DNA of 64,000 bases from the NCBI RefSeq assembly GCF_004959855.1, contig NZ_SPNT01000002.1:124001-188000 (forward strand). Direction: 5' to 3'. Positions 36,930 to 46,045 of this stretch are shown piece after piece. The notes beneath the pieces were generated by a model, which ran no database searches, had not been told where the DNA came from, and saw nothing but the letters and a program-made list of their open reading frames with translations. The stretch's first letter is position 1, and each line of letters starts with the position of its first letter. A program made the position numbers and the translations under genes. The DNA is from Nitratireductor sp. XY-223 (GTDB lineage Bacteria > Pseudomonadota > Alphaproteobacteria > Rhizobiales > Rhizobiaceae).

Positions 36930-37328
36930 GTGACAAAGCCTGAACTCGGAACCAAGCGCGTCTGTCCCGAAACCGGCCGCAAATTCTACGATCTCAATCG
37001 CGATCCGATCGTTTCGCCCTACACCGGACAAAGTTATCCGCTGTCCTATTTCGAGGGTGGCGAGACCGAACCCGAAACGGAGGAGGCGGATGTTCAGGCC
37101 GAGAGCACCGAAGTGGAGAAGGAAAGCGCGAACGTCGAAATTGTTTCCCTGGAAGATGCCGACGAGGAGGCATCCGATACGGGTGAAACCATTCCGGATA
37201 TCGATTCGGACGACGACGACGTCGATATCGGCGATGATGACGACGACACTTTCCTCGAAACCGACGACGACGATGACGACGATGTCAGCGGCATCATCGC
37301 GGTTTCCGAAGACGAAGAGGAAACCTGA
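36930..37328 (+). CDS. TIGR02300 family (FYDLN acid) protein
   Basis: 132 aa. N-terminal zinc-ribbon-like part TKPELGTKRVCPETGRKFYDLNRDPIVSPYTGQSYP carries the FYDLN signature; the rest is extremely acidic, with runs of Asp such as DSDDDDVDIGDDDDD. Found across Alphaproteobacteria, function unknown. The start is GTG at 36930, supported by AGAGG 8 nt upstream and by the family N terminus. Only 121 bp before the tRNA-Ala gene. Confidence 0.92.
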   Translation: MTKPELGTKRVCPETGRKFYDLNRDPIVSPYTGQSYPLSYFEGGETEPETEEADVQAESTEVEKESANVEIVSLEDADEEASDTGETIPDIDSDDDDVDIGDDDDDTFLETDDDDDDDVSGIIAVSEDEEET

Positions 37329-37449
37329 CCGGCAGCCCCTCGCACCCGGCCCGGGCGGGCGCGGCGCGGGGGCTGGAAAAATTTCCGGCGCGCGAATCCA
37401 TTTTCATCTTGATCTGCGCGACCAGCGGCATTAGAAAGCCGCACCTGTT

Positions 37450-37525
<76 letters not shown>

Positions 37526-37854
37526 AAATTTCTCTTTCATAGACGTTCAGCGCCATTCATAGAATTGGCGTTTGCCTTATTTTTCCGGGCATTACTGTGT
37601 CATGGCCTTACAGCGTTCAGCAAATGGCATATTTTTGTTGGAAGACACTGACGGGGACAATGGCAAAAGTGCGTCACCGCCTCACAGTCGCTGCCGTTGA
37701 AAAGCGGAAAGCCAAGGGTCGAAAGAAAGAGTCATTGAGGCCTATCGTATAGCTAATGGAAGAAGGATGCGGCCACGTCTAGTTGGGGTTTTCGCTTTTT
37801 CAGAGCCACTAAAAACAGCCGTCCATACTACGAAAACGCGTACCTACCCTTTTC
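37526..37854. other. Left end of the island
   Basis: 329 bp with no intact gene. An imperfect inverted repeat (CGCCATTC / GAATTGGCG, about 37551-37571) lies near the junction and could be an integrase arm site. The integrase remnant follows. Confidence 0.4.
37660..37755 (+). pseudogene. Remnant of a tyrosine recombinase N terminus
   Basis: ATG at 37660 opens a 31-codon frame reading MAKVRHRLTVAAVEKRKAKG then RKKESLRPIV, ending at TAG. The MAKVRxxLTxxAVEKxxAxG start resembles the N-terminal arm-binding segment of P4-type integrases, and its place about 130 bp from attL inside the tRNA is where such a gene begins. The rest is missing. Too short to be certain. Confidence 0.4.
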
Positions 37855-38784
37855 CTAGTCGCGCCCGAACTTTCGTTTAATGTGATCGGAAATCCGTCGA
37901 ATTAGTCTCCAGCAGGCGTCTTCATTGGTAGCCGTTGGATCGACGACCATAATGTGCAAACGAATTCCGGCTCGAATACTCCCGAATGAGTGCCGACTGT
38001 ACCACCCGGATAGAATCAGGCAGCCTGCAATAAATAATCCCAGTAGAAGCAACTGCCACCACTCTAGTGTCTGGAAATGATACTGCAGTAAGGGAACATC
38101 AGTGCCAGCCGTGCCAGTGTTCCCGTACCAAATAGGGTAACCATGAAGCTCGGTGACGCGAGTTTGCGAACACAGTAATTTAACAGTCGCAATTACAATT
38201 CCGATCACGGGAAGGAAGCACAAAACCAGGTGAAATATCCAGGTGTTGATGCACCTAGACACATCTCTTCCCATTTCTCCTACGTTATCGCTCAACGCCT
38301 TTACTGAGTGAAAACCGCCGTGCATTAGAGCGGACACAAAATTGTGCCGATTGAATTTTTTGTCCTCTTTGTTGGGTATGGGAATCGTGAGAAACGGATT
38401 TTTGCCGTTGTCCAAACGCAATGACAAACCGGTTATCATGTTGAATGTTTCAGATGTTCGCAAACGTGCTGAGGAATAGGGTACGGATAGAAATGTCATC
38501 AACACAATGAAACATATCAAATACCTCTCGTAAGGAAGATTCACTCCAAGGAGACTAAAGGTCTTAGCTCCTTCGCCCGTTAAAATGTCGCCGGGGTCGG
38601 CCAAAAGGGTTACGAATATTAGAGTTGCGACGAAAATAAGTATCCGGCTAAAGCCCTTTTGGTGTTCAGCATGAGCGGGAAGCAGCCGCTCGATAAGTTG
38701 CTCGTCGTCCTCCTCCTGGTCTATATCCAATTCGAATTCGACCGGGTTACCAGATGGACCCAAAAACTTTGTTTTTAGTAACAT
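37855..38784 (-). CDS. Unknown multi-pass membrane protein of the island
   Basis: 309 aa, no family recognised. A soluble acidic N terminus (VEFELDIDQEEDDEQLIERLL) is followed by hydrophobic segments near residues 47-63, 84-104, 182-207 and 246-268. A cytosolic-looking loop of about 75 residues (RLRTSETFNMITGLSLRLDN...RHNFVSALMHGGFHSVKAL) lies between the second and third. ATG 38784 is chosen because GGGGAG lies 4-5 nt upstream; a TTG five codons earlier is the alternative. Divergent from the HEPN-like gene across 182 bp. Confidence 0.75.
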   Translation of the reverse strand: MLLKTKFLGPSGNPVEFELDIDQEEDDEQLIERLLPAHAEHQKGFSRILIFVATLIFVTLLADPGDILTGEGAKTFSLLGVNLPYERYLICFIVLMTFLSVPYSSARLRTSETFNMITGLSLRLDNGKNPFLTIPIPNKEDKKFNRHNFVSALMHGGFHSVKALSDNVGEMGRDVSRCINTWIFHLVLCFLPVIGIVIATVKLLCSQTRVTELHGYPIWYGNTGTAGTDVPLLQYHFQTLEWWQLLLLGLFIAGCLILSGWYSRHSFGSIRAGIRLHIMVVDPTATNEDACWRLIRRISDHIKRKFGRD

Positions 38785-38966
38785 AATCTCCCCCTGCAAT
38801 CGCCCCTAAAGCACCAAGCACAGGTTGAAACGCCAAGTCCAGCGCAAGGCGAGATAAATGACCAAGCAGTCATGAAATGGGGCCCGTAAGAATATGCCAC
38901 CTGAACGAAGGTGACGGTGTTTTCCATTAGTTTGAGAACACTTCCTTTTCGGGCTATCTTTCCGAA

Positions 38967-39641
38967 ATGGAAACAGAAACCCCGCCGTCAGATATACCCA
39001 GCGGTCAGAAGGAAAAAGTGGTTGAAGCGTTTGTATTGCTTGATCGCCAATACGAACTGACACGCCATCTTATTCAGACATCTGGTACAGCACTAGACAA
39101 ATTCGAAAACGCGATGGGTGAGAATAGGCAGGATTTGACTAATGTTCTCAGCGTCTTCAATTACGTGTTCGCTTTGATAGACCATCTAGTCCGATACCAG
39201 AAAATCGTTTTCTCGTTTCCAGTCATCAGCCAGAAATCGGCGGAATGCCGTGCGCTCAACACCACAATGGGTGAATTGAAGGATGCGCGTAATCAGCTGC
39301 AGCACATAAACATGGACATTGAAAACGAAAACTCGGGCCCGCTTCTGGGTGCAGTTGGCTGGGCAAAAGGCAACACTCAATATATGGCTGCGCTCACCGA
39401 CGTTTCTCGAAAACGCTCATCGCCTGGATTGATCTTCGACACTCATGAGGGAAAACACACGTCTGAATTCTGCTACATCTACGGAGAGGTGTATCACGAC
39501 CTTGGCAAGGCGGTTGAGGGAATGCATAAATTTCAGGAGTTCCTCCGCAAAAAGGTTTCGGTCACTGTGGATGGAAAAGATTACAATCCGGCTAAGCATT
39601 TCATTGCGTTGAAGATGCAGATAAATCTATTAGAAAATTAG
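38967..39641 (+). CDS. HEPN-like protein of the island
   Basis: 224 aa, soluble and mainly helical. Residues 103-115 read ELKDARNQLQHIN, with R108-x4-H113 preceded by an acidic residue. This is the RxxxxH pattern (often RNxxxH) of HEPN ribonucleases used in toxin-antitoxin, abortive-infection and CRISPR effectors. Preceding helices (VLSVFNYVFALIDHLVRYQKIV) suit the four-helix HEPN bundle. Family not recognised overall; the HEPN call rests on this motif and the fold pattern. It lies between two unknown membrane-protein genes in the tRNA island. Confidence 0.6.
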   Translation: METETPPSDIPSGQKEKVVEAFVLLDRQYELTRHLIQTSGTALDKFENAMGENRQDLTNVLSVFNYVFALIDHLVRYQKIVFSFPVISQKSAECRALNTTMGELKDARNQLQHINMDIENENSGPLLGAVGWAKGNTQYMAALTDVSRKRSSPGLIFDTHEGKHTSEFCYIYGEVYHDLGKAVEGMHKFQEFLRKKVSVTVDGKDYNPAKHFIALKMQINLLEN

Positions 39642-39918
39642 TAAATACCTACGACATTACTCAGTATATTGTGATTGTTGACATCAATTCGTAGATCCGC
39701 GCAGCTCCAACACTTCACAAAACTCTATAAAACCACGTCTGTGCTGATATCATTCGGATAGCGAGGCGGATTTGCACCGCCCGGTTTGCTCCAAGCACTT
39801 CGCTTGCCTCATCGTTGCCCAGCACTGCCTCTGAGTTATGGGCAGCGACAGTTTCCCAGATACCGCGCTGTGTTCTCCCCAATCATCTGATACATCAACA
39901 ATTGGACTGGAACATTAA

Positions 39919-40818
39919 ATGAGTTTTATCCGACATTACTATCGAGTAACTGGCTATTTTTGCGCCGTGTTCCCACGGGATACCTGTGAGGTTTGCTTGG
40001 CCTCACGCAATGATGCCATCGCAATATTCACTATTCTATTTTCAGTTATTATTGTTAGCAACTTTATATACGATATTACCGACTTGTTGCCTTGGTTTGA
40101 CGCCTATGGTCCGCTGAAGAGCGCAACTAGTTTTATATATGACCTACTATCAAATGTGACGATTCTTTTACTTAACTTATTTCTAATTCCATTGGATTAT
40201 TTTGTTTTTTTATGCACGTTACTCGCAAGCTACGTTTCAAAAATCACCCCATATTTTCCAAATTTCTCTTTACCTGTTTGGTACGGCAAATTAGCTGTTC
40301 CATCGATCCTCCTGACGCGCCTATTCAAAATATGTGATGAAATCGTCCCGACCGAACTAAGAGGGGAACTCCGGGAATCTATGCCCGATGCCGATCAGCG
40401 CATCTTAAAGGATACCGGCAATCCATTCCTTGTATGGCCTTGGTTTTTTACCGACGAAATCAATAGGCGTTTCTACTGGACGCTGATCAATGTAACGGAG
40501 GAAAAGATTTTTCCGTTCATTTTAACGCTGCCTCTTAGACTCACTGGTGTAGATAACAGGTTTGCCACAAGCATCTTCAGGAACCTTGCTTACACTATCG
40601 CCGGAGCACTTATGTTGGGATACGTCAAGCTCGTCGGCTACATCCTATATCTATTCAAGAATAGGAGTTTGAACTATCCTGTCATGGATGCGTATCGGCG
40701 ATGGTTGAAAACCCTCTTGTCGTTAGCAATATTCATTACAGTTTTCTCTTCTTCCCTAATCGTTTTCGAGCGTTTGCTCTTAGAGCTTTTTGAGCCAAGA
40801 ATCGAACAATTCTTGTAG
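39919..40818 (+). CDS. Second unknown membrane protein of the island
   Basis: 299 aa, no family recognised. Hydrophobic segments near residues 33-50, 74-108, 195-207, 228-245 and 265-285, with a central soluble stretch (CDEIVPTELRGELRESMPDADQRILKDTGNPF). Codon use is AT-rich like the rest of the island. It is 277 bp downstream of the HEPN-like gene on the same strand; the spacer is richer in GC and holds no convincing gene. Confidence 0.75.
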   Translation: MSFIRHYYRVTGYFCAVFPRDTCEVCLASRNDAIAIFTILFSVIIVSNFIYDITDLLPWFDAYGPLKSATSFIYDLLSNVTILLLNLFLIPLDYFVFLCTLLASYVSKITPYFPNFSLPVWYGKLAVPSILLTRLFKICDEIVPTELRGELRESMPDADQRILKDTGNPFLVWPWFFTDEINRRFYWTLINVTEEKIFPFILTLPLRLTGVDNRFATSIFRNLAYTIAGALMLGYVKLVGYILYLFKNRSLNYPVMDAYRRWLKTLLSLAIFITVFSSSLIVFERLLLELFEPRIEQFL

Positions 40819-41256
40819 GTTAGATTGGCCAAAATCAATTAGAGGCCGGCCACGATCAGCTATAAAGGAGCCACCAGGGCGTTTCATTGAAATGAAATAT
40901 TGAAAGACTGATGAGTTTTTGAAGTCATTTTTTTGTTTTATTTTCGATTCTTATCTGAAATAGATGGTTCCCCTTGGCTCCACCAAAATCCACACCTTTC
41001 AACACTACCGGCTGTTGCCGTTTGCGGCGCGCTCACGCTTCAGCACTTCACAATATTCCCGCGACAAGCGCGCGGCTGTGATTCGAAACCTGGTCAAAAC
41101 CTGCAAAATACCTGCACACGGACACTCCGGGTGAACGAAGCATTAGGCACATTTGCCAATAAGTTCCGACCTTTACAACTTTGAGTGCGCGTCACGTTGC
41201 CAATACAAATCAGATCACTTAACACATTGACCATCAACTAAGCAGGGAGAATTCTC
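40819..41256. other. Right island end and DUF805 upstream region
   Basis: 438 bp. Contains the right repeat (40969-40989). To its left is AT-rich island DNA; to its right is GC-rich host DNA with only short, unconvincing frames. A GGGAG ribosome-binding site precedes the DUF805 ATG. Confidence 0.5.
40969..40989 (+). repeat. attR-like repeat
   Basis: 21 bp identical to the tRNA-Ala 3' end copy at 37509-37529. The bases just outside differ, which sets the core to 21 bp. Confidence 0.85.
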
Positions 41257-41718
41257 ATGGGATTCCAGGATGCGGTAAGGGTCTGTCTGCGTGAAAAGTA
41301 CATCACATTCTCGGGCCGCGCCCCGCGGTCGGAATTTTGGTACTTCATGCTGTTCAATTTGCTCGTGATGCTCGCATTTTTTGTCCTGGTATTGGTGTTC
41401 GGCGGGTTCGGTTCCCTGGTGAGCGGCGATACGAATGCGCTGTTTTCCGGCGGAATTGCGATCATCGGCGTATTGTTCTTTCTGTACTGGCTGGCGGTTA
41501 TCCTGCCATCCATCGCGGTCGTCGTGCGCCGCTTTCACGACGTCAATATCTCGGGATGGTGGTATCTTGGCTGCGTTGTCGGCGGGTTCATTCCCTATGT
41601 CGGCTTTCTGGCCACGCTCGCGCCCTACGTGATCGCGGTCATCAAGGGCACGGAAGGCGACAACAAATACGGCCCGGATCCGCTGGTCGAGCGGCACGCC
41701 GCGGATGTATTCGCCTGA
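41257..41718 (+). CDS. DUF805 family membrane protein
   Basis: 153 aa. Typical DUF805 (YhaH-like) layout: FSGRAPRSEFWYFMLFNLLV at the start, three further hydrophobic helices, the VVRRFHDVNISGWWYL motif, and IKGTEGDNKYGPDPL at the end. Function unknown. Its 3' end overlaps the next gene by 14 bp, so it may be read with the MoxR operon. Confidence 0.92.
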   Translation: MGFQDAVRVCLREKYITFSGRAPRSEFWYFMLFNLLVMLAFFVLVLVFGGFGSLVSGDTNALFSGGIAIIGVLFFLYWLAVILPSIAVVVRRFHDVNISGWWYLGCVVGGFIPYVGFLATLAPYVIAVIKGTEGDNKYGPDPLVERHAADVFA

Positions 41719-42496
41719 TCCCAGGCGAAGGAGGCGCAGCCGGGCGGGTGCGCTTTACGTAACGGCCTTTGTCCTGCTGTTTCCAGGTTGCGGCCTGCCG
41801 GCCGCGGCGCAGGAAACGGCCGATGGTCCGCTGGTCATTTCGACGGTGGACCCGCCCCGAACACAGGCATCGAAGGCCTATGACAATGTTGCGCGGCCGC
41901 GCAACATTTCCTCCGATGCCACCTACGCCGACGAGATCTCCGGACCGGTGACCCGGGAAAGGGCCATTCGCGAGCGAAGGGAGATGCGGCGGATAAGCAC
42001 CGGCCCCATTGCGGATGGCGGGTGGAGTGTCGCCGCCGCTGTCCTGGCGATCCTCGCTCTGTTGTTCCTGTGGCTCAAGTTCGGCGGCAGCAGCACCCTG
42101 TTCTCGCGCCCGGTGCGCGAAAGCAGGAAAGCCGAGGCACCGCCGGAGATGTGGAACATCGCCGGGGACGAGGCGGACATGGACGCCACGACGCTGCTGC
42201 GCCATCTGGCCGCCATGAAGGACCGACGCGAGGCGCTGGCGCGGCTCCTGCGTCACTGCCTTTTGTCGGCCGGGACGGACTGCGATACCCGCTTTGCAAG
42301 ATCCGATACCGAACGCGAGGCATTCGCCCGCCTGCCGCCCGCCTTCAGATACCACGACGCCCTCAAGGCGCTGCTCCACGACGCCGAGCTGGCGCACTAT
42401 GGCGGCCGGCCGGTCAGCGACGCGGTTTTTGACCGCAACCTTCAAGTGGGGCGCCTCTTGCTGATCAGGCAGGAGGCAGGGCGTCATGCGCAATAA
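41705..42496 (+). CDS. Exported, membrane-anchored protein with DUF4129-like C terminus
   Basis: 263 aa. A basic start then a hydrophobic signal segment (AGALYVTAFVLLFPGCGLPAAAQE, possible lipobox at PGCG), a periplasmic stretch, one membrane helix (about 108-125) and a cytoplasmic part with REALARLLRHCLLSAG and DALKALLHDAELAHYGG. The last segment matches the DUF4129 'ExAHYGG' pattern found in MoxR/DUF58 clusters. Overlaps the next gene (42486) by 11 bp. Confidence 0.75.
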   Translation: MYSPDPRRRRRSRAGALYVTAFVLLFPGCGLPAAAQETADGPLVISTVDPPRTQASKAYDNVARPRNISSDATYADEISGPVTRERAIRERREMRRISTGPIADGGWSVAAAVLAILALLFLWLKFGGSSTLFSRPVRESRKAEAPPEMWNIAGDEADMDATTLLRHLAAMKDRREALARLLRHCLLSAGTDCDTRFARSDTEREAFARLPPAFRYHDALKALLHDAELAHYGGRPVSDAVFDRNLQVGRLLLIRQEAGRHAQ

Positions 42497-43805
42497 CGTT
42501 CCACTGATCATTGTTGTCGTCCTGTTGTTCGCAGGGGCAATCGCCCTGTTGTTCCTCAGCGGCGGCGACCGCCGCCTCGACAACTCGATCATCGGCATGA
42601 ACGGGCTGGCGGCATGGCTCGAGGAGAACGGCGTCGCCGCCAGGAAATCCCACCCGCGCCTGTCACCGGATGTGGAGGAATTCACGCTGCGCGTCCTGCC
42701 GCTTTACGATGTGGACCTTTCCAGAGAGGCCGCCGAGCCGGAGAATTCCGCCGACCTCATCGGTCAGAAAACGCAGAGCGACATCGATGTCGAGGATTTC
42801 AACAGCAAGATTCTCGAATTGCCGTCCGTCGTGCTGCTGCCGAAATGGACGACGGGTTTCATCGAGACCGGCATCGCCCACGAGCGGACGCTGATCGGTG
42901 TCGGCAGCTACCCGCTCCTTTTCGCACAGATGGGCCTGAACGGGCTACAGCTGCGGCGGCGCGGCGCGGCGTTCACTTCGGCCCGTCCGGGACCTGGCGG
43001 CGCGAATGAGGTGACGCTGTTCCACGCCCAGACCTTCGCGCCGGACAGCCTGCCCGATTTTTGCGCGCGCCATCTCGAACTTGACGGCGGTCTGCTTGTC
43101 ATCGCCTGCGAATTCGAGGAGCACGATCACGCCACCTATTTCGTGTCCGACCCGGACCTGTTGAACAATCACGGGCTGTCGCTCGGTGAAAACGCCGACC
43201 ACGCCATCGCCTTCCTGTCGCAACTGAAACCGGAAACAACCAAGCAGATCTATATCGATACGAGCCCGCAATTGCTGACACGATACGAGGCGGTCGAGGA
43301 ACAGCGCCGGGACTATAAGAGATCCGGATCCGATCTGGCACGGTTCTTTGCCTATCCCCTGTCGATCCTCTGGGCCGTCATGCTCATCGTCCTCGCCGTG
43401 CTTTTCTGGCGGGGCGCGATACGGTTCGGGCCGCTCGAGCGCGAGGACGACCCGTCGATCAATCAGGCAAAAACAGTCGCCATTGCCACCAAGGCGAGGC
43501 TTTTGCGCCTGTCGGAAAGCGACGGCGAGATGGTGTCCGATTTCGTCCGGCACCAGCTGTCGGAGCTGACAGCGCAGACCCTCGGGCCCGACCTGGGCGA
43601 CACCGGTCTGAAGCGCTTCTTTGAGCATTTGTCGCGCAAGGATGCGGAACTGGCGGCAGCGTTCCGGGATATTTCGGAAAGGCTGACCCTGCACGCCGAC
43701 ATAATGACCCAGACCGAACTGTCCAAAGGTCTGGAACGCTACAGAAACCTGCTGGAAAAGGTAACCCGTCTCAATGGATCTCCAGGAATTCCAAAAACTC
43801 GCTGA
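42486..43805 (+). CDS. DUF4350-type membrane protein
   Basis: 439 aa. N-terminal helix ([20 protein letters not shown]), a large periplasmic domain beginning [26 protein letters not shown], a second helix (about 291-308, [19 protein letters not shown]) and a cytoplasmic tail. The GxxALxxWLxxxG start and two-helix plan fit the DUF4350 proteins that accompany MoxR and DUF58 genes. Overlaps moxR by 32 bp. Confidence 0.78.
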   Translation: MRNNVPLIIVVVLLFAGAIALLFLSGGDRRLDNSIIGMNGLAAWLEENGVAARKSHPRLSPDVEEFTLRVLPLYDVDLSREAAEPENSADLIGQKTQSDIDVEDFNSKILELPSVVLLPKWTTGFIETGIAHERTLIGVGSYPLLFAQMGLNGLQLRRRGAAFTSARPGPGGANEVTLFHAQTFAPDSLPDFCARHLELDGGLLVIACEFEEHDHATYFVSDPDLLNNHGLSLGENADHAIAFLSQLKPETTKQIYIDTSPQLLTRYEAVEEQRRDYKRSGSDLARFFAYPLSILWAVMLIVLAVLFWRGAIRFGPLEREDDPSINQAKTVAIATKARLLRLSESDGEMVSDFVRHQLSELTAQTLGPDLGDTGLKRFFEHLSRKDAELAAAFRDISERLTLHADIMTQTELSKGLERYRNLLEKVTRLNGSPGIPKTR

Positions 43806-44730
43806 AAGTGTCCGCAAGGAAATCGGATCGGTCGTGCAAGGGCAGGACCGGTTGATCGATTTCCTGATGGTTTCGCTGTTTGCCCGCGGCCATTGCCTGC
43901 TCGAGGGGCCGCCCGGCACCGCCAAAACGCTGCTGGCGCGCTGCCTGACACAGGCGACAAGCCTGGCATTCGGGCGTATTCAGTTCACGCCCGACCTGAT
44001 GCCGGGGGACGTTCTCGGCGTCAACCTGTTCAATTTCCAGACCAACGAATTCCGGTTGACGAAGGGGCCGGTCTTTACCGACATCCTGCTTGCCGACGAA
44101 ATCAACCGCGCCCCGCCGAAGACGCAGTCGGCCCTGCTTCAGGCAATGAACGAACGCGAGGTGACGATTGACGGGACCAGCTATCCGCTCGGCGAGGAAT
44201 TCTTCGTCGTGGCCACGCAGAACCCGATCGAGCAGCACGGAACCTACCCGCTCCCGGAAGCGCAACTGGACCGTTTCCTGTTCAAGCTCCTTGTGGACTT
44301 TCCCGATCGCGACACGGAGATCAACATCCTCACCCGGCATGCCAGCCAACCGCTGCAATCCGGCCGCGGCCCGGCGACCATCAAGCAGGTGATGACGCGC
44401 GAGGATCTCAACGCGGGCCACCGGATCGTCGACAGCATCCGCCTGGACCGCTCGATTGTCGAGTACATCGTCAGCCTTGCACGCGCCACGCGCGACGACG
44501 GGGAAATACTGCATGGCGTGTCCACCCGCGCAGCGGACGCTCTGGCCACCGCCGTGCGCGCCCACGCGGCGCTCGACGGCAGGGACTATGCCATTCCCGA
44601 CGACGTCCAGGCGCTCGTGGTTCCGGCATTCCGCCACCGCATCGTGCTTGGCCCCACGGCCGAGATCGAAGGCCGCACCCCGGACGACGTGCTGAACGCC
44701 ATCGTCAACCGCATGGAAGCGCCGAGATAA
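43774..44730 (+). CDS. MoxR family AAA+ ATPase
   Basis: 318 aa. Walker [14 protein letters not shown], Walker [28 protein letters not shown], sensor-1 [24 protein letters not shown]. MoxR ATPases act as chaperones for VWA or DUF58 partners in assembling envelope or metal-enzyme complexes. The partner here is presumably the DUF58 protein one base downstream. Confidence 0.95.
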   Translation: MDLQEFQKLAESVRKEIGSVVQGQDRLIDFLMVSLFARGHCLLEGPPGTAKTLLARCLTQATSLAFGRIQFTPDLMPGDVLGVNLFNFQTNEFRLTKGPVFTDILLADEINRAPPKTQSALLQAMNEREVTIDGTSYPLGEEFFVVATQNPIEQHGTYPLPEAQLDRFLFKLLVDFPDRDTEINILTRHASQPLQSGRGPATIKQVMTREDLNAGHRIVDSIRLDRSIVEYIVSLARATRDDGEILHGVSTRAADALATAVRAHAALDGRDYAIPDDVQALVVPAFRHRIVLGPTAEIEGRTPDDVLNAIVNRMEAPR

Positions 44731-44731
44731 A

Positions 44732-46045
44732 ATGCGTCCGTCGCGCCCATTCCTGGCACTTGTGCTGGTGCTCACCGGGCTTTCCGTGCTGCTCGTCTTG
44801 ATCGGGCGCGACGTCACAACGGCCGTGGCGACCCTTTGGGGCGGGCTGGTCCTGCTGTCGGTGGCCGATCTGTTTGTAACCCCGTCGCGCCGCAACATCG
44901 CTGCCCTGATCGACTTGCCCAAAAGCGGGTTTTGCGGCACGGACGTTCCCCTCGTCGTCGATCTTTCGGCGCGTCGTGGCCACCTTCCGCAACAGTTTGA
45001 AATCCGGCTGAACATGGACGACGGCCTGGATGCGGACTGGGATGAGGCGATCCGGCTCGAAGGGAACACGAGCGCGACCCGGCTTGAAACCGCGATGATG
45101 CTGGGCGACCGCGGCGAAAAGGCTCTCACCGGACTGGCGATGCGATACCGGTCCCGCCTGCGGCTGTTCGAGATCATCGCAAACTGGCCGCTGGACCGGA
45201 AAATCTCTGTAATGCCGAATATCGCTCCCATCCTGAACGGCACGATCCAGACGCAGATGCTGCCATTGCTGGATGGCGCCAAGGACATGCAGATCCGCGG
45301 CGACGGCTCCGAGTTTCATCAATTGCGCGACTTCGTGGCGGGCATGGACCCGAGGACCATCGACTGGAAACGGTCTGCGCGCATGCTGCGGCTGACAGCG
45401 CGCGAAACGCGCGCCGAACGCAATCATCAGATCGTCCTGTGCCTGGATACCGGTCACCTGATGGGCGAGCGGCTGGGAAACCTTTCGAAGCTTGACCGGT
45501 CGATCAATGCCGCGCTGGCGCTGGCCTGGGCCGGCGGTCTCGGCGGCGACCTTGTCGGGTTCTACAGTTTCAACAGCCGGCCGCATCAGTTCATACCGCC
45601 ACGTCCCGGGCGCATGGCGTTCTCGCGCATTCAGGGGGTCAGCGCCGCGCTGCGGCACGACAGCGCCGAGACCAATCACACGCTCGGCCTGTCCAATCTG
45701 AACGCAAAACTGGCGCGGCGTTCGCTGATCGTGATCTTCTCCGACTTCGTCGACAGCGTGACGGCGGAGCTGCTCGTCGAGAACCTTGCGGTGATGACCC
45801 GCAAGCATCTGATCCTTTATGTCGCCATCCGCGATCCCGCACTCCAGGAGCTGACCCATCCGGACGCCATTTCGCTGGACGCGGTGTCGCGCTCCGTCTC
45901 GGCCCGGCAGATCCTGCGGGAGCGCCAGCAGGTCTTCGACCGGCTGCGGCGCCTGGGCATACTGTGCCTGGATACCGAGCCCGGCGCGCTGACCCCGACG
46001 CTGGTTTCCCGCTACATGGATATCAAGGCGCAGGAGTTGATATGA
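44732..46045 (+). CDS. DUF58 domain protein (VWA-like)
   Basis: 437 aa. Two N-terminal helices (LALVLVLTGLSVLLVLIG; VATLWGGLVLLSVADLFV), a beta-rich extracytoplasmic part, then the DUF58 hallmark FHQLRDFVAGMDPRTIDWKRSARMLRL and a VWA-like fold (IVLCLDTGHLM, LIVIFSDFVD). Expected partner of MoxR. ATGA overlap with the downstream SpoIIM-like gene. Confidence 0.93.
   Translation: MRPSRPFLALVLVLTGLSVLLVLIGRDVTTAVATLWGGLVLLSVADLFVTPSRRNIAALIDLPKSGFCGTDVPLVVDLSARRGHLPQQFEIRLNMDDGLDADWDEAIRLEGNTSATRLETAMMLGDRGEKALTGLAMRYRSRLRLFEIIANWPLDRKISVMPNIAPILNGTIQTQMLPLLDGAKDMQIRGDGSEFHQLRDFVAGMDPRTIDWKRSARMLRLTARETRAERNHQIVLCLDTGHLMGERLGNLSKLDRSINAALALAWAGGLGGDLVGFYSFNSRPHQFIPPRPGRMAFSRIQGVSAALRHDSAETNHTLGLSNLNAKLARRSLIVIFSDFVDSVTAELLVENLAVMTRKHLILYVAIRDPALQELTHPDAISLDAVSRSVSARQILRERQQVFDRLRRLGILCLDTEPGALTPTLVSRYMDIKAQELI

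Larger units (their letters stand above)
37530..40968. mobile_element. Small genomic island inserted at tRNA-Ala
   Basis: 3.4 kb bounded by the 21-bp repeat. Visibly more AT-rich than either flank, with different codon use (many AAA, TTT, ATT). Contents from the left: the start of a broken integrase, a minus-strand membrane protein, then a HEPN-like protein and a second membrane protein on plus. The tRNA is left intact, as for elements using tyrosine integrases. Without a complete integrase the element looks immobilised. Confidence 0.8.

Noticed and set aside
39642-39918. A possible small gene or RNA between the HEPN-like and second membrane-protein genes
   Set aside because: More GC-rich than its surroundings, but no frame with a start, ribosome-binding site or recognisable structure.
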